Numbered from the stretch's first letter, positions 26,331 through 36,198 are shown. The stretch is 64,000 nucleotides of DNA from Rhizobiaceae bacterium (GCA_029212415.1 JARGOF010000010.1:1-64000), one strand, 5' to 3'. Made by a program: numbers and translations. The notes: generated by a model not told the origin, from the letters alone.

Positions 26331-26348
26331 GGCTTTTTGACAAAAGCC
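26331..26348. terminator. Stem-loop after the PhoX-like gene
   Basis: GGCTTTT-TGAC-AAAAGCC is a perfect 7-bp stem that begins at the base after the PhoX-like stop codon. It has no long T-run after it. A second, longer stem (TTCCGCA / TGCGGAA, 26365-26403) lies in the same convergent gap and could serve the opposite gene. Confidence 0.45.
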
Positions 26349-26364
26349 TGATTGCGAACTGCAC

Positions 26365-26403
26365 TTCCGCAGGCCTTGATCCGCGTCAGATCAGCTTGCG
26401 GAA
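26365..26403. terminator. Nested inverted repeat in the convergent gap
   Basis: The outer arms TTCCGCA and TGCGGAA are perfect 7-mers. They enclose TTGATC / GATCA, which can form an inner stem. It lies between the convergent PhoX-like and GH13 genes, where a bidirectional terminator is expected. No T-tract was seen. Confidence 0.35.
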
Positions 26404-26437
26404 GCCTGCAACAATGCATGGAGAGCCTGGACAGGCT

Positions 26438-28186
26438 TTACTGATTGGTTATCCAGCGCACCTGATAGGGTGCAAATGTGATGTCACCGCCAAATTCCTG
26501 CAATTGTTGCCCTGAAACCAGATCCTTCCAGTTTTCCCCGTCAAACAGATTGAGTGAACGGGTCGGAATGCTCACGGCCTCGTCTGTCACATTGTGAATC
26601 GCAAAGATGCTTTGGGAGCGGTCACGGCTCTGCCGCCAGAAGCCGAACATCCTGTCGCCCAACTGCAATGTATATTGCGTCGCATTGGGGTGAAAGGCCG
26701 GCTGGCGGATCCGGATGGCGATCAATTGCTTCATTTGCGCAAAGACAATCGCCTGCTGCGATGATGGATCCGCGAGTTTTTCAAGCAGTTCCGGATAGTG
26801 CCAGCGGTGTCGGTTGATCGCCCGGTTATGGTTGGTTTTTTCCACACCGGCCAGATCATTGGGGGTCGCAAGCAGGGAGTGGATATAGAAGGCCGGGATG
26901 CCCTCCAGCGCCATGGCAATGGCCTGCCCGCACAGGAACCGGCCGATATTCCATTCATCCTTACCCTTGACGGTTCCCGACAGGGCATCGAACAGCGACA
27001 CATTGAGTTCATAGGGCCGGCTTGTGCCGCCGGCAGCCTCGCGCATGCTGACCAACCCTCCAAAACCCTTCACCGTATCAATCATCCCGTCGATTTCATC
27101 GTCCGTGAGCAGGCCTTCCGCTGGCCGCAAGCCGATGCCGTCATGAGAGGCGGTGAAATTGAAATAGGTGCAACCGGGCTGCGCCGGCGGCATCGTCATC
27201 TGCCAGGCATTCAGCGTTTTTGAGGTGCCATGGAGAAGCGCCTGCAAAATGAGCGGCGGCAAGGAGAAATTGTAGATGACATGGGCTTCGTTGCGATTGC
27301 CGAAATAGCTCAGGTTCTCATTTTTCGGAACATTGGTTTCGGTGATCAGCACCAGCGGCACATCACTGTAGTCGGCCAGAACCCGCATCAGGCGGACAAT
27401 CGCATGGGTTTGCGGCAGATGGATACAGGACGTTCCGATTTCCTTCCAGATGAAGGCCACGGCATCAAGCCGTATGGTGCGCACGCCCTGGTCAATGTGA
27501 AAGCGCATGATACGCAGGAATTCCAGCAGAACTTCAGGATTGGAAAAATCGAAATCAACCTGATCGTGGCTGAAAGTACACCAGACATGACGGGGACCAT
27601 TGGCCGTCTCCACGGCACGCAACAAAGCGTGGGCGCGCGGCCGCACCACTTCGGACAGATCATCGTCAGGTGACGCTTCAAAGAAAAACTTATCATAGGG
27701 TTCATGGCCCTGCAGATAGTCGTTGAACCAGGCGCTCTGGCTGGAACAATGGTTCAACACCAGATCCGACATCAGTCGGAAATTGTGTGAAATCCGGTTG
27801 ATGTCCTCCCAATCACCCAGGGTGCTGTTGACCGTGCGATAGTCGGTAATGGCAAAACCGTCATCCGAGGTGAATGGAAAAAACGGCAGAATATGCACAC
27901 CATTGACCACGCCCTTCAGATTGGCGAGCAGAAAATCATGGAGCAGATCGAGGGGCTTGTGTTCCCCATCCACGATGGAGTTGCCATAGGCGATCAGGTA
28001 GGAATCCTTCTCGCTCCAGGGTGCCGCACTCAAGGTTCGCGACTTGCGGCGCGGCAGATGATCACCGCTCCAGAAGGCCTCAACGATCTGGGCTAACAGA
28101 ACCTCACTGTCCTGTTGCGGATATATGGACCCGATAAGCTCAATCAGGTCACTCTTCAAACGTGACGATAAAGTCCAATTTCTCAT
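26438..28186 (-). CDS. GH13 subfamily 18 sugar phosphorylase (glucosylglycerate/sucrose phosphorylase-like)
   Basis: A 582-residue (beta/alpha)8 enzyme without signal peptide. Catalytic regions visible: GVVNGVHILPFFPFTSDDGFAI, VRTIRLDAVAFIWKEIGTSC (nucleophile Asp), LVLITETNVPKNENLSYFG (acid/base Glu) and FNFTASHDGIGLRPAEG (transition-state Asp). These are the hallmarks of the sucrose-phosphorylase group. At about 580 residues it is longer than sucrose phosphorylase (about 490-505) and nearer to glucosylglycerate phosphorylase (E. coli YcjM type). It would release glucose 1-phosphate from a compatible solute. There is no sugar transporter or kinase beside it. Confidence 0.88.
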   Translation of the reverse strand: MRNWTLSSRLKSDLIELIGSIYPQQDSEVLLAQIVEAFWSGDHLPRRKSRTLSAAPWSEKDSYLIAYGNSIVDGEHKPLDLLHDFLLANLKGVVNGVHILPFFPFTSDDGFAITDYRTVNSTLGDWEDINRISHNFRLMSDLVLNHCSSQSAWFNDYLQGHEPYDKFFFEASPDDDLSEVVRPRAHALLRAVETANGPRHVWCTFSHDQVDFDFSNPEVLLEFLRIMRFHIDQGVRTIRLDAVAFIWKEIGTSCIHLPQTHAIVRLMRVLADYSDVPLVLITETNVPKNENLSYFGNRNEAHVIYNFSLPPLILQALLHGTSKTLNAWQMTMPPAQPGCTYFNFTASHDGIGLRPAEGLLTDDEIDGMIDTVKGFGGLVSMREAAGGTSRPYELNVSLFDALSGTVKGKDEWNIGRFLCGQAIAMALEGIPAFYIHSLLATPNDLAGVEKTNHNRAINRHRWHYPELLEKLADPSSQQAIVFAQMKQLIAIRIRQPAFHPNATQYTLQLGDRMFGFWRQSRDRSQSIFAIHNVTDEAVSIPTRSLNLFDGENWKDLVSGQQLQEFGGDITFAPYQVRWITNQ

Positions 28187-28659
28187 GATGCTCGAGCCGG
28201 ATATCTGCCTGTTGGAACGCCAATTCCAGAGGCATCAGATTGCATCCACTGGAGATTTCAAAGCGAGCATAACGTGATCACGCTGCAATGCGAAAGTCCT
28301 TTCCCGACATCATGACGGCCAGGGACGTTTTTTTCGCGAGATTTTTCCAGATCGCGCGTCTTTGCTTGCTCTTGCCCAGAGGAACAAATGTTTAAGCCAG
28401 CCGGATGCACAGGAAAGAGGCACGATGGCTCATGTTCCATCAGTTGGCTTCATTTTGGAGGTGGGCACTTTACGGCAGATGATCATCAAATAGTTGTTTT
28501 GACCGATTCGGCCATCATCGGGCTTGATGGGCGCGCTGCCAGACACGCCGGGCAAAGGAAAGATGACGGCCCTCATGAGAGGATTTTCCATCATCAGATG
28601 GTTCTTTTTGAAGACGATCCGCTGTAGTGTCGCGCCGCCCGTCAACAGGAATTATCATC
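28187..28659. other. 473-bp intergenic region with no supported gene
   Basis: This is the divergent promoter region of the GH13 phosphorylase (minus) and the PLP decarboxylase (plus). It holds a perfect palindrome CGTGATCACG at 28273-28282, a possible operator about 90 bp upstream of the phosphorylase start. ORFs of 79, 71 and 60 codons occur on both strands, but they look like composition artefacts with no recognisable domain. A 22-codon frame starting MAHVPSVGFILEV has a fair AAAGAGG site but cannot be supported further. Confidence 0.5.
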
Positions 28660-30072
28660 ATGGACAAGCGCGATTTTCGCAAATGGTCACACCGCGCCAG
28701 TGACTGGTCGGCAGACTATCAGGAGACCCTCGGCCAAAGACCCGTTCGCGCCCAGGTCAAGCCCGGCGATATTGGCCAGCTGATCGATGCTGCGCCGCCG
28801 GAAATCGGCCAGGATATGGAAACCATTTTTGGAGATTTCGAGCGGATCATTCCCGGCGGCATGACCCATTGGCAACATCCTCGATTTTTCGCCTATTTTC
28901 CAAGCAATGCCGCACCCGCCGCACTGATCGCCGAACAGCTTGCCAATACGATCGGTGCGCAATGCATGCTGTGGCAGACCTCGCCGGCGGCAACCGAGCT
29001 GGAAGTCAAGATGATGGACTGGTTGCGCCAGGCCCTCGGCCTGCCGGAGGGATTCAGCGGAACGTTCCAGGATACGGCGTCCTCAACAACCCTTTGCGCT
29101 GTTCTGACCATGCGCGAGCGCGCTTTGGAGTGGACCGGCAACACCAAAGGCCTTGCCGGCCAGAAGACCCTGCGCGTCTATGCATCGAAGGGCACCCACA
29201 GTTCCATCGACAAGGCCATGTGGGTTGCCGGGCTGGGACAGGACAATCTGGTCCATATTCCGCTTGATGACAAGGGCGCCATGCGGCTCGATCTTCTGCA
29301 AGAAGCCATAACCGCCGATCGCCATGCCGGCTATCTGCCGGCCGGTCTTGTTGTCTGTGTCGGCGGCACGTCCGTTGGCGCCACGGATGATGTGGCGGCA
29401 ACCTGTGCGCTGGGCCGCAAGGAGGATCTCTATATCCATGTGGATGCGGCCTGGGCCGGATCCGCCATGATCTGTCCGGAATTCCGCACGTTGTGGAAAG
29501 GCGTTGAAATGGCCGACAGCATTGTCTTCAACCCCCACAAATGGCTGGGTGCGCCGATGGAATGTTCGGCGCATTTTGTCCGTGAACCGGAAGCATTGGT
29601 CCGCACGCTTGCCATTCAGCCGGAATATCTCAAGACCCATGGCAAGGAAGGCCTTGTCAATTTCAGCGAATGGTCGGTGCAGCTTGGCCGTCGCTTCCGG
29701 GCGCTGAAAGTCTGGTTTCTGCTGCGCGCCTACGGGCTTGAAGGCCTGCGCACGATGATCCGCAACCATGTGGCCTGGTCGCAAGACCTGGCACGCCAAC
29801 TGGATGGGGAAGAGGATTTCGAACTGACCTCCCAGCCGGTTCTGTCGCTGTTCTCCTTTCGCTACGCACCGCCCGGATTCAGCGGTGATCTTGATGCGCT
29901 CAATCGCCAACTGGTCAACGCCATCAATGACGACGGCCGCATTTACCTGACCCAGACGATCCATGACGGCAAGCAGGTCATCCGCTTTACTGCCGGGGCA
30001 TTCGAGATGGAAGAGGCCGATATCACCATTGCCTTCGATACAATCTGCGAGATTGCGAGATCATTGCAATGA
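28660..30072 (+). CDS. Group II PLP-dependent amino-acid decarboxylase (aromatic-L-amino-acid type)
   Basis: A 470-residue enzyme of the DDC/TDC/tyrosine-decarboxylase family. It opens with MDKRDFRKW, the typical helical N-terminus. The substrate loop is GGMTHWQHPRFFAYFPSNAA. The PLP region is HVDAAWAGSAMICPEFR, and the Schiff-base Lys lies in NPHKWLGAPMECSAHFV. Such enzymes decarboxylate aromatic amino acids to amines. ATG 28660 (AGGA 9 bp upstream) is preferred over GTG 28627. It overlaps the YbaN-like gene by ATGA. The physiological substrate cannot be fixed from sequence. Confidence 0.93.
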   Translation: MDKRDFRKWSHRASDWSADYQETLGQRPVRAQVKPGDIGQLIDAAPPEIGQDMETIFGDFERIIPGGMTHWQHPRFFAYFPSNAAPAALIAEQLANTIGAQCMLWQTSPAATELEVKMMDWLRQALGLPEGFSGTFQDTASSTTLCAVLTMRERALEWTGNTKGLAGQKTLRVYASKGTHSSIDKAMWVAGLGQDNLVHIPLDDKGAMRLDLLQEAITADRHAGYLPAGLVVCVGGTSVGATDDVAATCALGRKEDLYIHVDAAWAGSAMICPEFRTLWKGVEMADSIVFNPHKWLGAPMECSAHFVREPEALVRTLAIQPEYLKTHGKEGLVNFSEWSVQLGRRFRALKVWFLLRAYGLEGLRTMIRNHVAWSQDLARQLDGEEDFELTSQPVLSLFSFRYAPPGFSGDLDALNRQLVNAINDDGRIYLTQTIHDGKQVIRFTAGAFEMEEADITIAFDTICEIARSLQ

Positions 30073-30455
30073 TCGTCGACACCCGGATTTTGCGGCTGTT
30101 CTGTCTGTTGGCCGGTTGTCTGAGCGTAACGGCGGGCTTTGTCGGCATTCTCCTGCCGCTCTTGCCGACAACACCCTTTTTGCTGCTGGCCGCCTTTTGT
30201 TTTGCCCGCGGCTCCAAACGGCTGCATGACTGGCTCGTCGGCCATCCGCGTCTGGGGCCGCCCATTGATGACTGGCAGACCCATGGCGCCATATCGCGGC
30301 GCGCCAGAAAGCTGGCCGTGGCCTCCATCATCGGTGTTTTTGCCGCGAGCCTGCTGCTGGGCGTCCCAACCCGGATCATCATTATTCAGCTTGTCGTTCT
30401 TTCGGCTGTCAGCCTCTTCATCCTGACCCGCCCGTTGCCGCCAGACGATCAGTAA
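30069..30455 (+). CDS. DUF454 (YbaN-like) inner-membrane protein
   Basis: A 128-residue membrane protein of the YbaN family. An N-terminal hydrophobic hairpin contains GFVGILLPLLPTTPFLLLAAFCFARGSKRLHDWL, the family hallmark. A conserved loop (HPRLGPPIDDW) and two more helices follow. Its function is unknown; in other bacteria it is associated with heme or priB loci. It is translationally coupled to the decarboxylase by an ATGA overlap and is convergent with dnaE2, 6 bp apart. Confidence 0.93.
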   Translation: MIVDTRILRLFCLLAGCLSVTAGFVGILLPLLPTTPFLLLAAFCFARGSKRLHDWLVGHPRLGPPIDDWQTHGAISRRARKLAVASIIGVFAASLLLGVPTRIIIIQLVVLSAVSLFILTRPLPPDDQ

Positions 30456-30461
30456 AATGCT

Positions 30462-33400
30462 CTAATGAAAATTGCGTCCCTTGGGCAGGATGCCACGGGC
30501 AGCAGCAATCAGCTTGCTGCCCATCTGGCGGGTTTGCGGCGCCTGTTCAATCAGATGCTGCAATCGCGATTCCCGTTCCTTTTTGCGCTTCGGATCAATC
30601 GATCCACACCGCACCTCATCAGCTCGGGCAAAACCATCAATCGGTCCATCAATATCGGACAATCTGGTCAAAAGGGGCGTCAGGTCCTCCATCTGGCGGG
30701 CAATGACATGGATGACCCCTTCCTGTGACTGCAGGGTGCCGCGTATACCGACAAACCGGCTGCCCAGCACAATGGTGCGATAACGCTCGAATATTTTCGG
30801 CCAGACAATCACATTGGCAACGCCGCTCTCATCTTCGATGGTTTCAAACACCACGCCTTTTGCCGTGCCGGGCCGCTGGCGCACCAGCACCAGGCCTGCC
30901 ACGCTGACAAAACGACCGGAACGCACATCCTGCAGATCGGCATTCTGCCGGTATCCGGCCTGCTTCAATTGCTGTCGCACAAAGGAAACCGGATGCGCCT
31001 TGAGTGAAAAGGACAGGCTGCGGTAATCATTGATCACCTGTTCGCCGAGCGGCATGGGGGGCAGGCTGACCTCGGCTTCCCTTTGCAGGGCGCCAGGACC
31101 GGCAAGCGCAAAAAGCGGCAAGCGTTCCGCAGCGCCCAGCGGATCAAGCGCGCGCACAGCCCAAAGCGCATCGCGGCGAGCAAGACCGATGGATGAAAAG
31201 GCGTCGGCATCCGCCAGAAGTTCCATGGCGCGGCGTGACAGGCCTGAACGCATCCACAGATCACGAACGCTGTCATAGCCAGCGCCCCTGTGCCGCGTCA
31301 GTTGCTCCGCATTGTCCTTTCCAAAACCCTTGATCCGGTGCAGGCCCAGCCGCACCGCATGGGTGTTTTTCATGATTTTTTCCATGCTGCCATGGCGCGA
31401 TGCGATGGCTGGCCGACCAGCCTGCGCGTCCCTTGTTTCCAGCGCCGACAGCCAATCGGATTGATTGATGTCGACGGGACGCACTTCGACACCATGTTCG
31501 CGCGCGTCCCGCACAAGCTGGGCAGGCGCATAGAAGCCCATCGGCTGGGAATTCAGGATGGCTGCGCAAAAGACATCGGGATAATGGCATTTCAGCCAGC
31601 AGGAAACATAAACCAGCAGGGCAAAGCTGGCGGCATGGCTTTCGGGAAAACCATATTCGCCAAATCCCTCGATCTGGCCGAAACAATGTTCGGCAAAATC
31701 GCGTTCATAGCCATTGGCCACCATGCCCTCGACCATTTTCATGCGGAAGGAATGAATGGTGCCGACCCGGCGAAATGTTGCCATGGCCCGGCGCAACTTG
31801 TCGGCTTCGCCCGGCTCGAAATTGGCCGCGACAATGGCGATATTCATCGCCTGTTCCTGAAACAGCGGCACACCAAGCGTTTTTGCCAAAACGTGCTTCA
31901 GTTCTTCCTTGGGATAGGACACGGGCTCCTTTCCCTGCCTGCGGCGCAAATAGGGGTGCACCATGTCACCCTGGATAGGGCCCGGCCTGACAATCGCCAC
32001 CTCGATGACAAGATCATAATAGCAGCGCGGCTTCAGCCGCGGCAGCATCGACATCTGCGCCCGGCTTTCGATCTGGAAAACGCCGATCGTGTCGGCCCGG
32101 CAGATCATGTCGTAGACATCCGCATCATCAGGCAGCGAAGACAGGCTCTCCCGGCGGTCGTAATGCCGGTCCAGAAATTCAAACGCCTTGCGGATGCAAC
32201 TGAGCATGCCAAGCGCCAATATGTCGATCTTGAGAATGCCGAGACTTTCCAGATCATCCTTGTCCCACTCGACAATCGTGCGATCATCCATGGCGGCATT
32301 TTCAATCGGCACCACCGAACTCAGCCGGTCACGGGTGATGATGAATCCGCCGACATGCTGCGAGAGATGACGCGGAAAACCGATGATCTGCGTCGCCATG
32401 TCGAGAATCTGCATCAGGTGCCTGTCATGCGGATCAAGTCCGGCGCGGCGCGCATCCTCCTCATCCAGTCCGGAAGAGGAATGCCCCCAGCGCGTGCCGG
32501 AAATGGCGGAAATCACGTCATCGGACAGTTCAAAGACCTTGCCCACTTCGCGCAGGGCAGAGCGGCCGCGGTAGGTAATGACCGTTGCCGCCAGCCCGGC
32601 CCGTTCCCGCCCGTATTTTGCATAGATATACTGGATGACCTCTTCGCGTCTTTCGTGTTCGAAATCAACATCGATATCCGGCGGCTCATTGCGTTCTTCG
32701 GAGATGAACCGTTCAAACAGCAGATCAACCTTTCCCGGATCCACCTCGGTGACGCCGAGACAATAGCAAACCGCTGAATTGGCTGCCGAACCACGCCCCT
32801 GGCACAGGATGCCCTTTGCGCGGGCAAACCGCACAATGTCATAGACCGTCAGAAAATACGGCGCATAGTCCAGCTTGCGGATCAGCCCCAGTTCATGATG
32901 GATGGAAGCAATGACCTTTTGCGGCGGACCATCCGGATAACGCCTGCGCAATCCTTCATGGGTCAGCCGTGTAAGCGTCTCTTGCGGTGGTGCCTTGCTC
33001 CCCGTCGGCTCCTCGGGATATTGATATTTCAGCTCATCAAGGGAAAAACAAAGCCGACGAAAGAGTTTGACGGATTCGGCAATCGCATATTCATGATCCC
33101 TGAACAGGCGTTGCATTTGCACGGCATTGCGCAGGTGGCGTTCGGCATTGGGTTCCAGCTGCCTGCCGGCGGAACGAATGGTCAGATGTTCGCGGATACA
33201 GGTCACCACATCCTGCAGAAAACGCCGTTGCGGTCCGTGGTAAAGAACATCGCCAATGGCCAGAAGCGGCAGATGATTGTGCCGGGCAAGACGGGCCAGG
33301 GACACCAGGCGCCGCTGGTCAAAGGCGTCATAACGCCAGGCAGCGGCAAGATAGACATTCCCGGCAAAGCGCGTCGCCAGAACCTGCAGACAATCGGGGG

Positions 33401-33818
33401 TACAAAGGGGCAGCGCCATGGGTGGTACAATGGCCATGATCAGGCCATCGCCATGGGCCAGCAGATCATCCAGCGCAAGGTGGCATTCTCCCTTCGGCGC
33501 CCGGCGCTTGCCGATGGTCAGCAATTCACACAGACGGCCATAGGCATCCCGGTCCTGCGGCCAGACAAGAATGTCCGGTGTGCCATCGGCAAAGACCAGG
33601 CGGCATCCCGGTGCAAAGGCAAGCCCGGCCTCCTTTGCAGCCATATGGGCCCTGACGACGCCGGCAAGGGAATTGCGGTCGGTTACACTCAACCCGGCCA
33701 GACCAAGACGGGCTGCCTCGACAACCATTTCCTCCGGATGCGACGCGCCGCGCAGAAAGGAAAAATTCGTCGTGACGGCAAGCTCGACATAATCGGCGCC
33801 CGAAATGTGCTCGCTCAT
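30462..33818 (-). CDS. dnaE2: Error-prone DNA polymerase III alpha subunit
   Basis: An 1118-residue C-family polymerase. An N-terminal PHP domain (YVELAVTTNFSFLRGASHPEE) precedes palm and fingers with the catalytic Asp pair in PPDIDVDFEHERREEVIQYIY, followed by a C-terminal OB-fold (RFVSVAGLVLVRQRPGTAKG). The length and the position after imuB identify DnaE2 rather than DnaE1, which lies elsewhere and is longer. The start ATG 33818 overlaps the imuB stop by ATGA; the ORF extension to 33842 is not needed. It carries out SOS-induced translesion synthesis with ImuA and ImuB. Confidence 0.97.
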   Translation of the reverse strand: MSEHISGADYVELAVTTNFSFLRGASHPEEMVVEAARLGLAGLSVTDRNSLAGVVRAHMAAKEAGLAFAPGCRLVFADGTPDILVWPQDRDAYGRLCELLTIGKRRAPKGECHLALDDLLAHGDGLIMAIVPPMALPLCTPDCLQVLATRFAGNVYLAAAWRYDAFDQRRLVSLARLARHNHLPLLAIGDVLYHGPQRRFLQDVVTCIREHLTIRSAGRQLEPNAERHLRNAVQMQRLFRDHEYAIAESVKLFRRLCFSLDELKYQYPEEPTGSKAPPQETLTRLTHEGLRRRYPDGPPQKVIASIHHELGLIRKLDYAPYFLTVYDIVRFARAKGILCQGRGSAANSAVCYCLGVTEVDPGKVDLLFERFISEERNEPPDIDVDFEHERREEVIQYIYAKYGRERAGLAATVITYRGRSALREVGKVFELSDDVISAISGTRWGHSSSGLDEEDARRAGLDPHDRHLMQILDMATQIIGFPRHLSQHVGGFIITRDRLSSVVPIENAAMDDRTIVEWDKDDLESLGILKIDILALGMLSCIRKAFEFLDRHYDRRESLSSLPDDADVYDMICRADTIGVFQIESRAQMSMLPRLKPRCYYDLVIEVAIVRPGPIQGDMVHPYLRRRQGKEPVSYPKEELKHVLAKTLGVPLFQEQAMNIAIVAANFEPGEADKLRRAMATFRRVGTIHSFRMKMVEGMVANGYERDFAEHCFGQIEGFGEYGFPESHAASFALLVYVSCWLKCHYPDVFCAAILNSQPMGFYAPAQLVRDAREHGVEVRPVDINQSDWLSALETRDAQAGRPAIASRHGSMEKIMKNTHAVRLGLHRIKGFGKDNAEQLTRHRGAGYDSVRDLWMRSGLSRRAMELLADADAFSSIGLARRDALWAVRALDPLGAAERLPLFALAGPGALQREAEVSLPPMPLGEQVINDYRSLSFSLKAHPVSFVRQQLKQAGYRQNADLQDVRSGRFVSVAGLVLVRQRPGTAKGVVFETIEDESGVANVIVWPKIFERYRTIVLGSRFVGIRGTLQSQEGVIHVIARQMEDLTPLLTRLSDIDGPIDGFARADEVRCGSIDPKRKKERESRLQHLIEQAPQTRQMGSKLIAAARGILPKGRNFH

Positions 33819-35437
33819 GCAAAAACTCCGTGCATGAACCATTTCGGATTGCCGGTCTCGCGCTCGAACAATCCCAGACGAAACATCCAGAAACGATAAC
33901 CCTGATCATCCTCGACACGAAAATAGTCGCGGCTATAACCACCGCGCCCATCGCGCCACCATTCACAGGCAATGCGTTCGGGACCTTCCGAGCGCTCAAT
34001 CCTGTAGAGCGTGCGCCGCCAGCGGAACCGGACGGGGGGGCCATCGGGCACCTCGGCAATTGCCTCAACCTGTTCGGGCCGTTCAAACAGGATGACAGGA
34101 CGGGTCAAAACGGCTGGCCCATCGCCCTCATGGCCGTGATTGTCCTGACGCCATAAAACCGCCTGCGCACCCGCATCTTTCTGACCGCAGGAGGCTTCCG
34201 GCAAAAGCCCGAAGCTGCGCTCGGGAATATGGGTGCCGGCGGCCACAAAACGCTGCACCCGGTCTGTGCCAAGGCGCGCGCCCAGCTTGTCGACAAGGTT
34301 GCTGAAACCCTCGCCGCGCATCGAGCCGCCAGTCAGATCACCCTGTTCGCTTTGCCGCGCCTCGCTTTCCAGAACATTCAGCCGCACAAGGTCAAACCCG
34401 AAGCCTGCTTCCAGATCATCATGGAATCCGGCTATGCGTTCACGAAACAGCATGACGATGCGATCAATGCTGTAGACCGGGCTTGCCGCCCGCACCCGCA
34501 CGCACGCCACATGACCGTCGACACGAAACAGTTTCAGTTCCAATGCCCGCGCGCCAAGCTGGCGTTCGTCGAAGCGCTGCCTGAGATGGCCGGCCAACTG
34601 CCCGACCGTTCGCTCGATATCGTCCTGCAGGATGATCGGTTCGGCAAAAATCCGCTCCGAAGACAGTTCGGGAACCGGCAGACGCGGGGAAATCGCCTCT
34701 TCCTGCCGCCCCAGCGCCTGGTCAAGGCGCTGCAGAAGGCCATTACCAAAACGCGCGGCAAGAGGCGCACGCGGCAAGCCGGCAATGCAGCCTATGGTGC
34801 GCAATCCGAGTTTCTTGAGCATATCAAGCATCGGCATATCAAGGCGCAGGCTGATCAGAGGCAGGTCCAGCAATTGCCTTTGATGATCGCCGGACGTGAT
34901 GATCTGCCGGTCACTGTAACGGGCAAATGCCCAGGCCGCGCCCGGCGTGTCGGCAATGGCAGCGCTGGCCATCAGGCCAGCAGCCCGCAATCGGCCAACC
35001 ACGTCAAGCAGCATGGCTTCCTCGCCGCCAAAAAGATGTGCGCAGCCGGTAATATCCAGCACAAGCCCTGCACAATTTCCCCCGGCGCTGCCATCGCTCT
35101 GGCAAGACCGGTCCAGCGCTACCAGCGGCGTATAGCGATCACACCAGGCGGCAATGGCCGATAACAAAACAGCGTCCGCCGCCGGGTCGTGATCAAAAAC
35201 ATCCAGGTCCGGAAACAAAGCCCGCGCATCGCTCAATGTCTGGTCCATGCGCAGGCCTGCTTCGCGGCCGCATGCATCCACCGCGACAAGCCGCATGGCA
35301 TTCTTGATCTTTGCTATGGCAACAATGGGCGGGGCGTCAGGACGCCCGTTCAAACGCCATGACTTGCCCCATTTGCGGCGCGCCATCCGATCGGTCGGAA
35401 GACAGGGCAGGGCGATCGACATAATGCGTTGGGGCAT
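33815..35437 (-). CDS. imuB: ImuB, Y-family-polymerase-like accessory mutagenesis protein
   Basis: About 540 residues. The Y-family fold is recognisable (GREAGLRMDQTLSDARALFP, LRTIGCIAGLPRAPLAARFG). The acidic catalytic residues of true Y-family polymerases near the N-terminus are absent (MSIALPCLPTDRMARR), as expected for ImuB, which acts as a clamp-binding hub between ImuA, DnaE2 and the beta clamp. The start is taken at ATG 35437 (or 35422); the ORF extension to 35515 lies inside imuA. It overlaps imuA by about 100 bp and dnaE2 by 4 bp, so the three genes are translated together. Confidence 0.95.
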   Translation of the reverse strand: MPQRIMSIALPCLPTDRMARRKWGKSWRLNGRPDAPPIVAIAKIKNAMRLVAVDACGREAGLRMDQTLSDARALFPDLDVFDHDPAADAVLLSAIAAWCDRYTPLVALDRSCQSDGSAGGNCAGLVLDITGCAHLFGGEEAMLLDVVGRLRAAGLMASAAIADTPGAAWAFARYSDRQIITSGDHQRQLLDLPLISLRLDMPMLDMLKKLGLRTIGCIAGLPRAPLAARFGNGLLQRLDQALGRQEEAISPRLPVPELSSERIFAEPIILQDDIERTVGQLAGHLRQRFDERQLGARALELKLFRVDGHVACVRVRAASPVYSIDRIVMLFRERIAGFHDDLEAGFGFDLVRLNVLESEARQSEQGDLTGGSMRGEGFSNLVDKLGARLGTDRVQRFVAAGTHIPERSFGLLPEASCGQKDAGAQAVLWRQDNHGHEGDGPAVLTRPVILFERPEQVEAIAEVPDGPPVRFRWRRTLYRIERSEGPERIACEWWRDGRGGYSRDYFRVEDDQGYRFWMFRLGLFERETGNPKWFMHGVFA

Positions 35438-36185
35438 GTTCAAAACCGTGTGTTTTCTGGTTCCATGCAATGGTCCAGTGCCCCGTTTGACCATGGCGGT
35501 TGCGTTCAAGGACAAGGTTCAGCCGCAAAAGCCCGATGCCCCTTTGAATATCCGGATCGACCATGGATGGCTGTGCGCGCACATGCCAGCGTGTTGCCGC
35601 CGCATTGGCCTCCTCCTCACCACCCTGCCGCAGAATGGCGATGAATTGCCCGTTTTGTTGTGCCTTGAGCATCAGGCGCCGTGTCGCCGTCATGTCAAAG
35701 TTGCGTGGATTGCCCTTCACCTGGAAGATAACGCCTGCAAGTTCCTGGCATTTTGCCGCCTCGTCACTGGCCCACAGAGCGGCTTTCAAATCGACTGGCT
35801 GCACCACGACAAGGCGCGCCGGATCAAGCCCGAACATGGCCAGCCCGGCAGGGAAAAGCTGCCCGCCATCAAGCCGGCACGCCGGATCACAGATCCAGAC
35901 AATCCGGCCCTGTCGCTGTTGCATGCATCCGGCCAGAAGGCCCGCCAGAAACCCCGTCGCCGCACCAATGTCACGGGTCAGCGAACACCGCACCTCATGC
36001 AGGGCAAAAGCCGGAAAACCGCCGTCAAAAACACCATCTATGGCAGCAATGTCAAAATCAACAATGCTGCCGTCATTGTGCCCGCGCGATCGGGCGCGCC
36101 GTGCAAAGGAAGCATGGCGCCCGTCAATCTTGGCGACAGCCTCCTGCAATGTCTCAAGCCTCTGCAGCACTCTGGTCTTTTGCAT
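35337..36185 (-). CDS. imuA: ImuA, RecA/SulA-like mutagenesis protein
   Basis: A 282-residue RecA-fold protein and the first gene of the imuA-imuB-dnaE2 cassette. Visible parts are FPAFALHEVRCSLTRDIGAATGFLAGLLAG in the nucleotide-binding region, although a clear Walker A is not retained, and LVVVQPVDLKAALWASDEA. It is required for DNA-damage-induced mutagenesis together with ImuB and DnaE2. A LexA box lies 14 bp upstream of the ATG. Its C-terminus overlaps the start of imuB by about 100 bp in another frame. Confidence 0.94.
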   Translation of the reverse strand: MQKTRVLQRLETLQEAVAKIDGRHASFARRARSRGHNDGSIVDFDIAAIDGVFDGGFPAFALHEVRCSLTRDIGAATGFLAGLLAGCMQQRQGRIVWICDPACRLDGGQLFPAGLAMFGLDPARLVVVQPVDLKAALWASDEAAKCQELAGVIFQVKGNPRNFDMTATRRLMLKAQQNGQFIAILRQGGEEEANAAATRWHVRAQPSMVDPDIQRGIGLLRLNLVLERNRHGQTGHWTIAWNQKTHGFEHAPTHYVDRPALSSDRSDGAPQMGQVMAFERAS

Positions 36186-36198
36186 CTTCGATCCAATT

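Noticed and set aside
28388-28627. 79-codon ORF in the phosphorylase-decarboxylase gap
   Set aside because: No domain or good ribosome site, and ORFs of similar length occur on the opposite strand of the same stretch.
31290-32777. 495-codon plus-strand ORF
   Set aside because: It is fully antisense to dnaE2, whose protein is continuous and conserved. The translation has no domain and reflects GC-rich codon phase.
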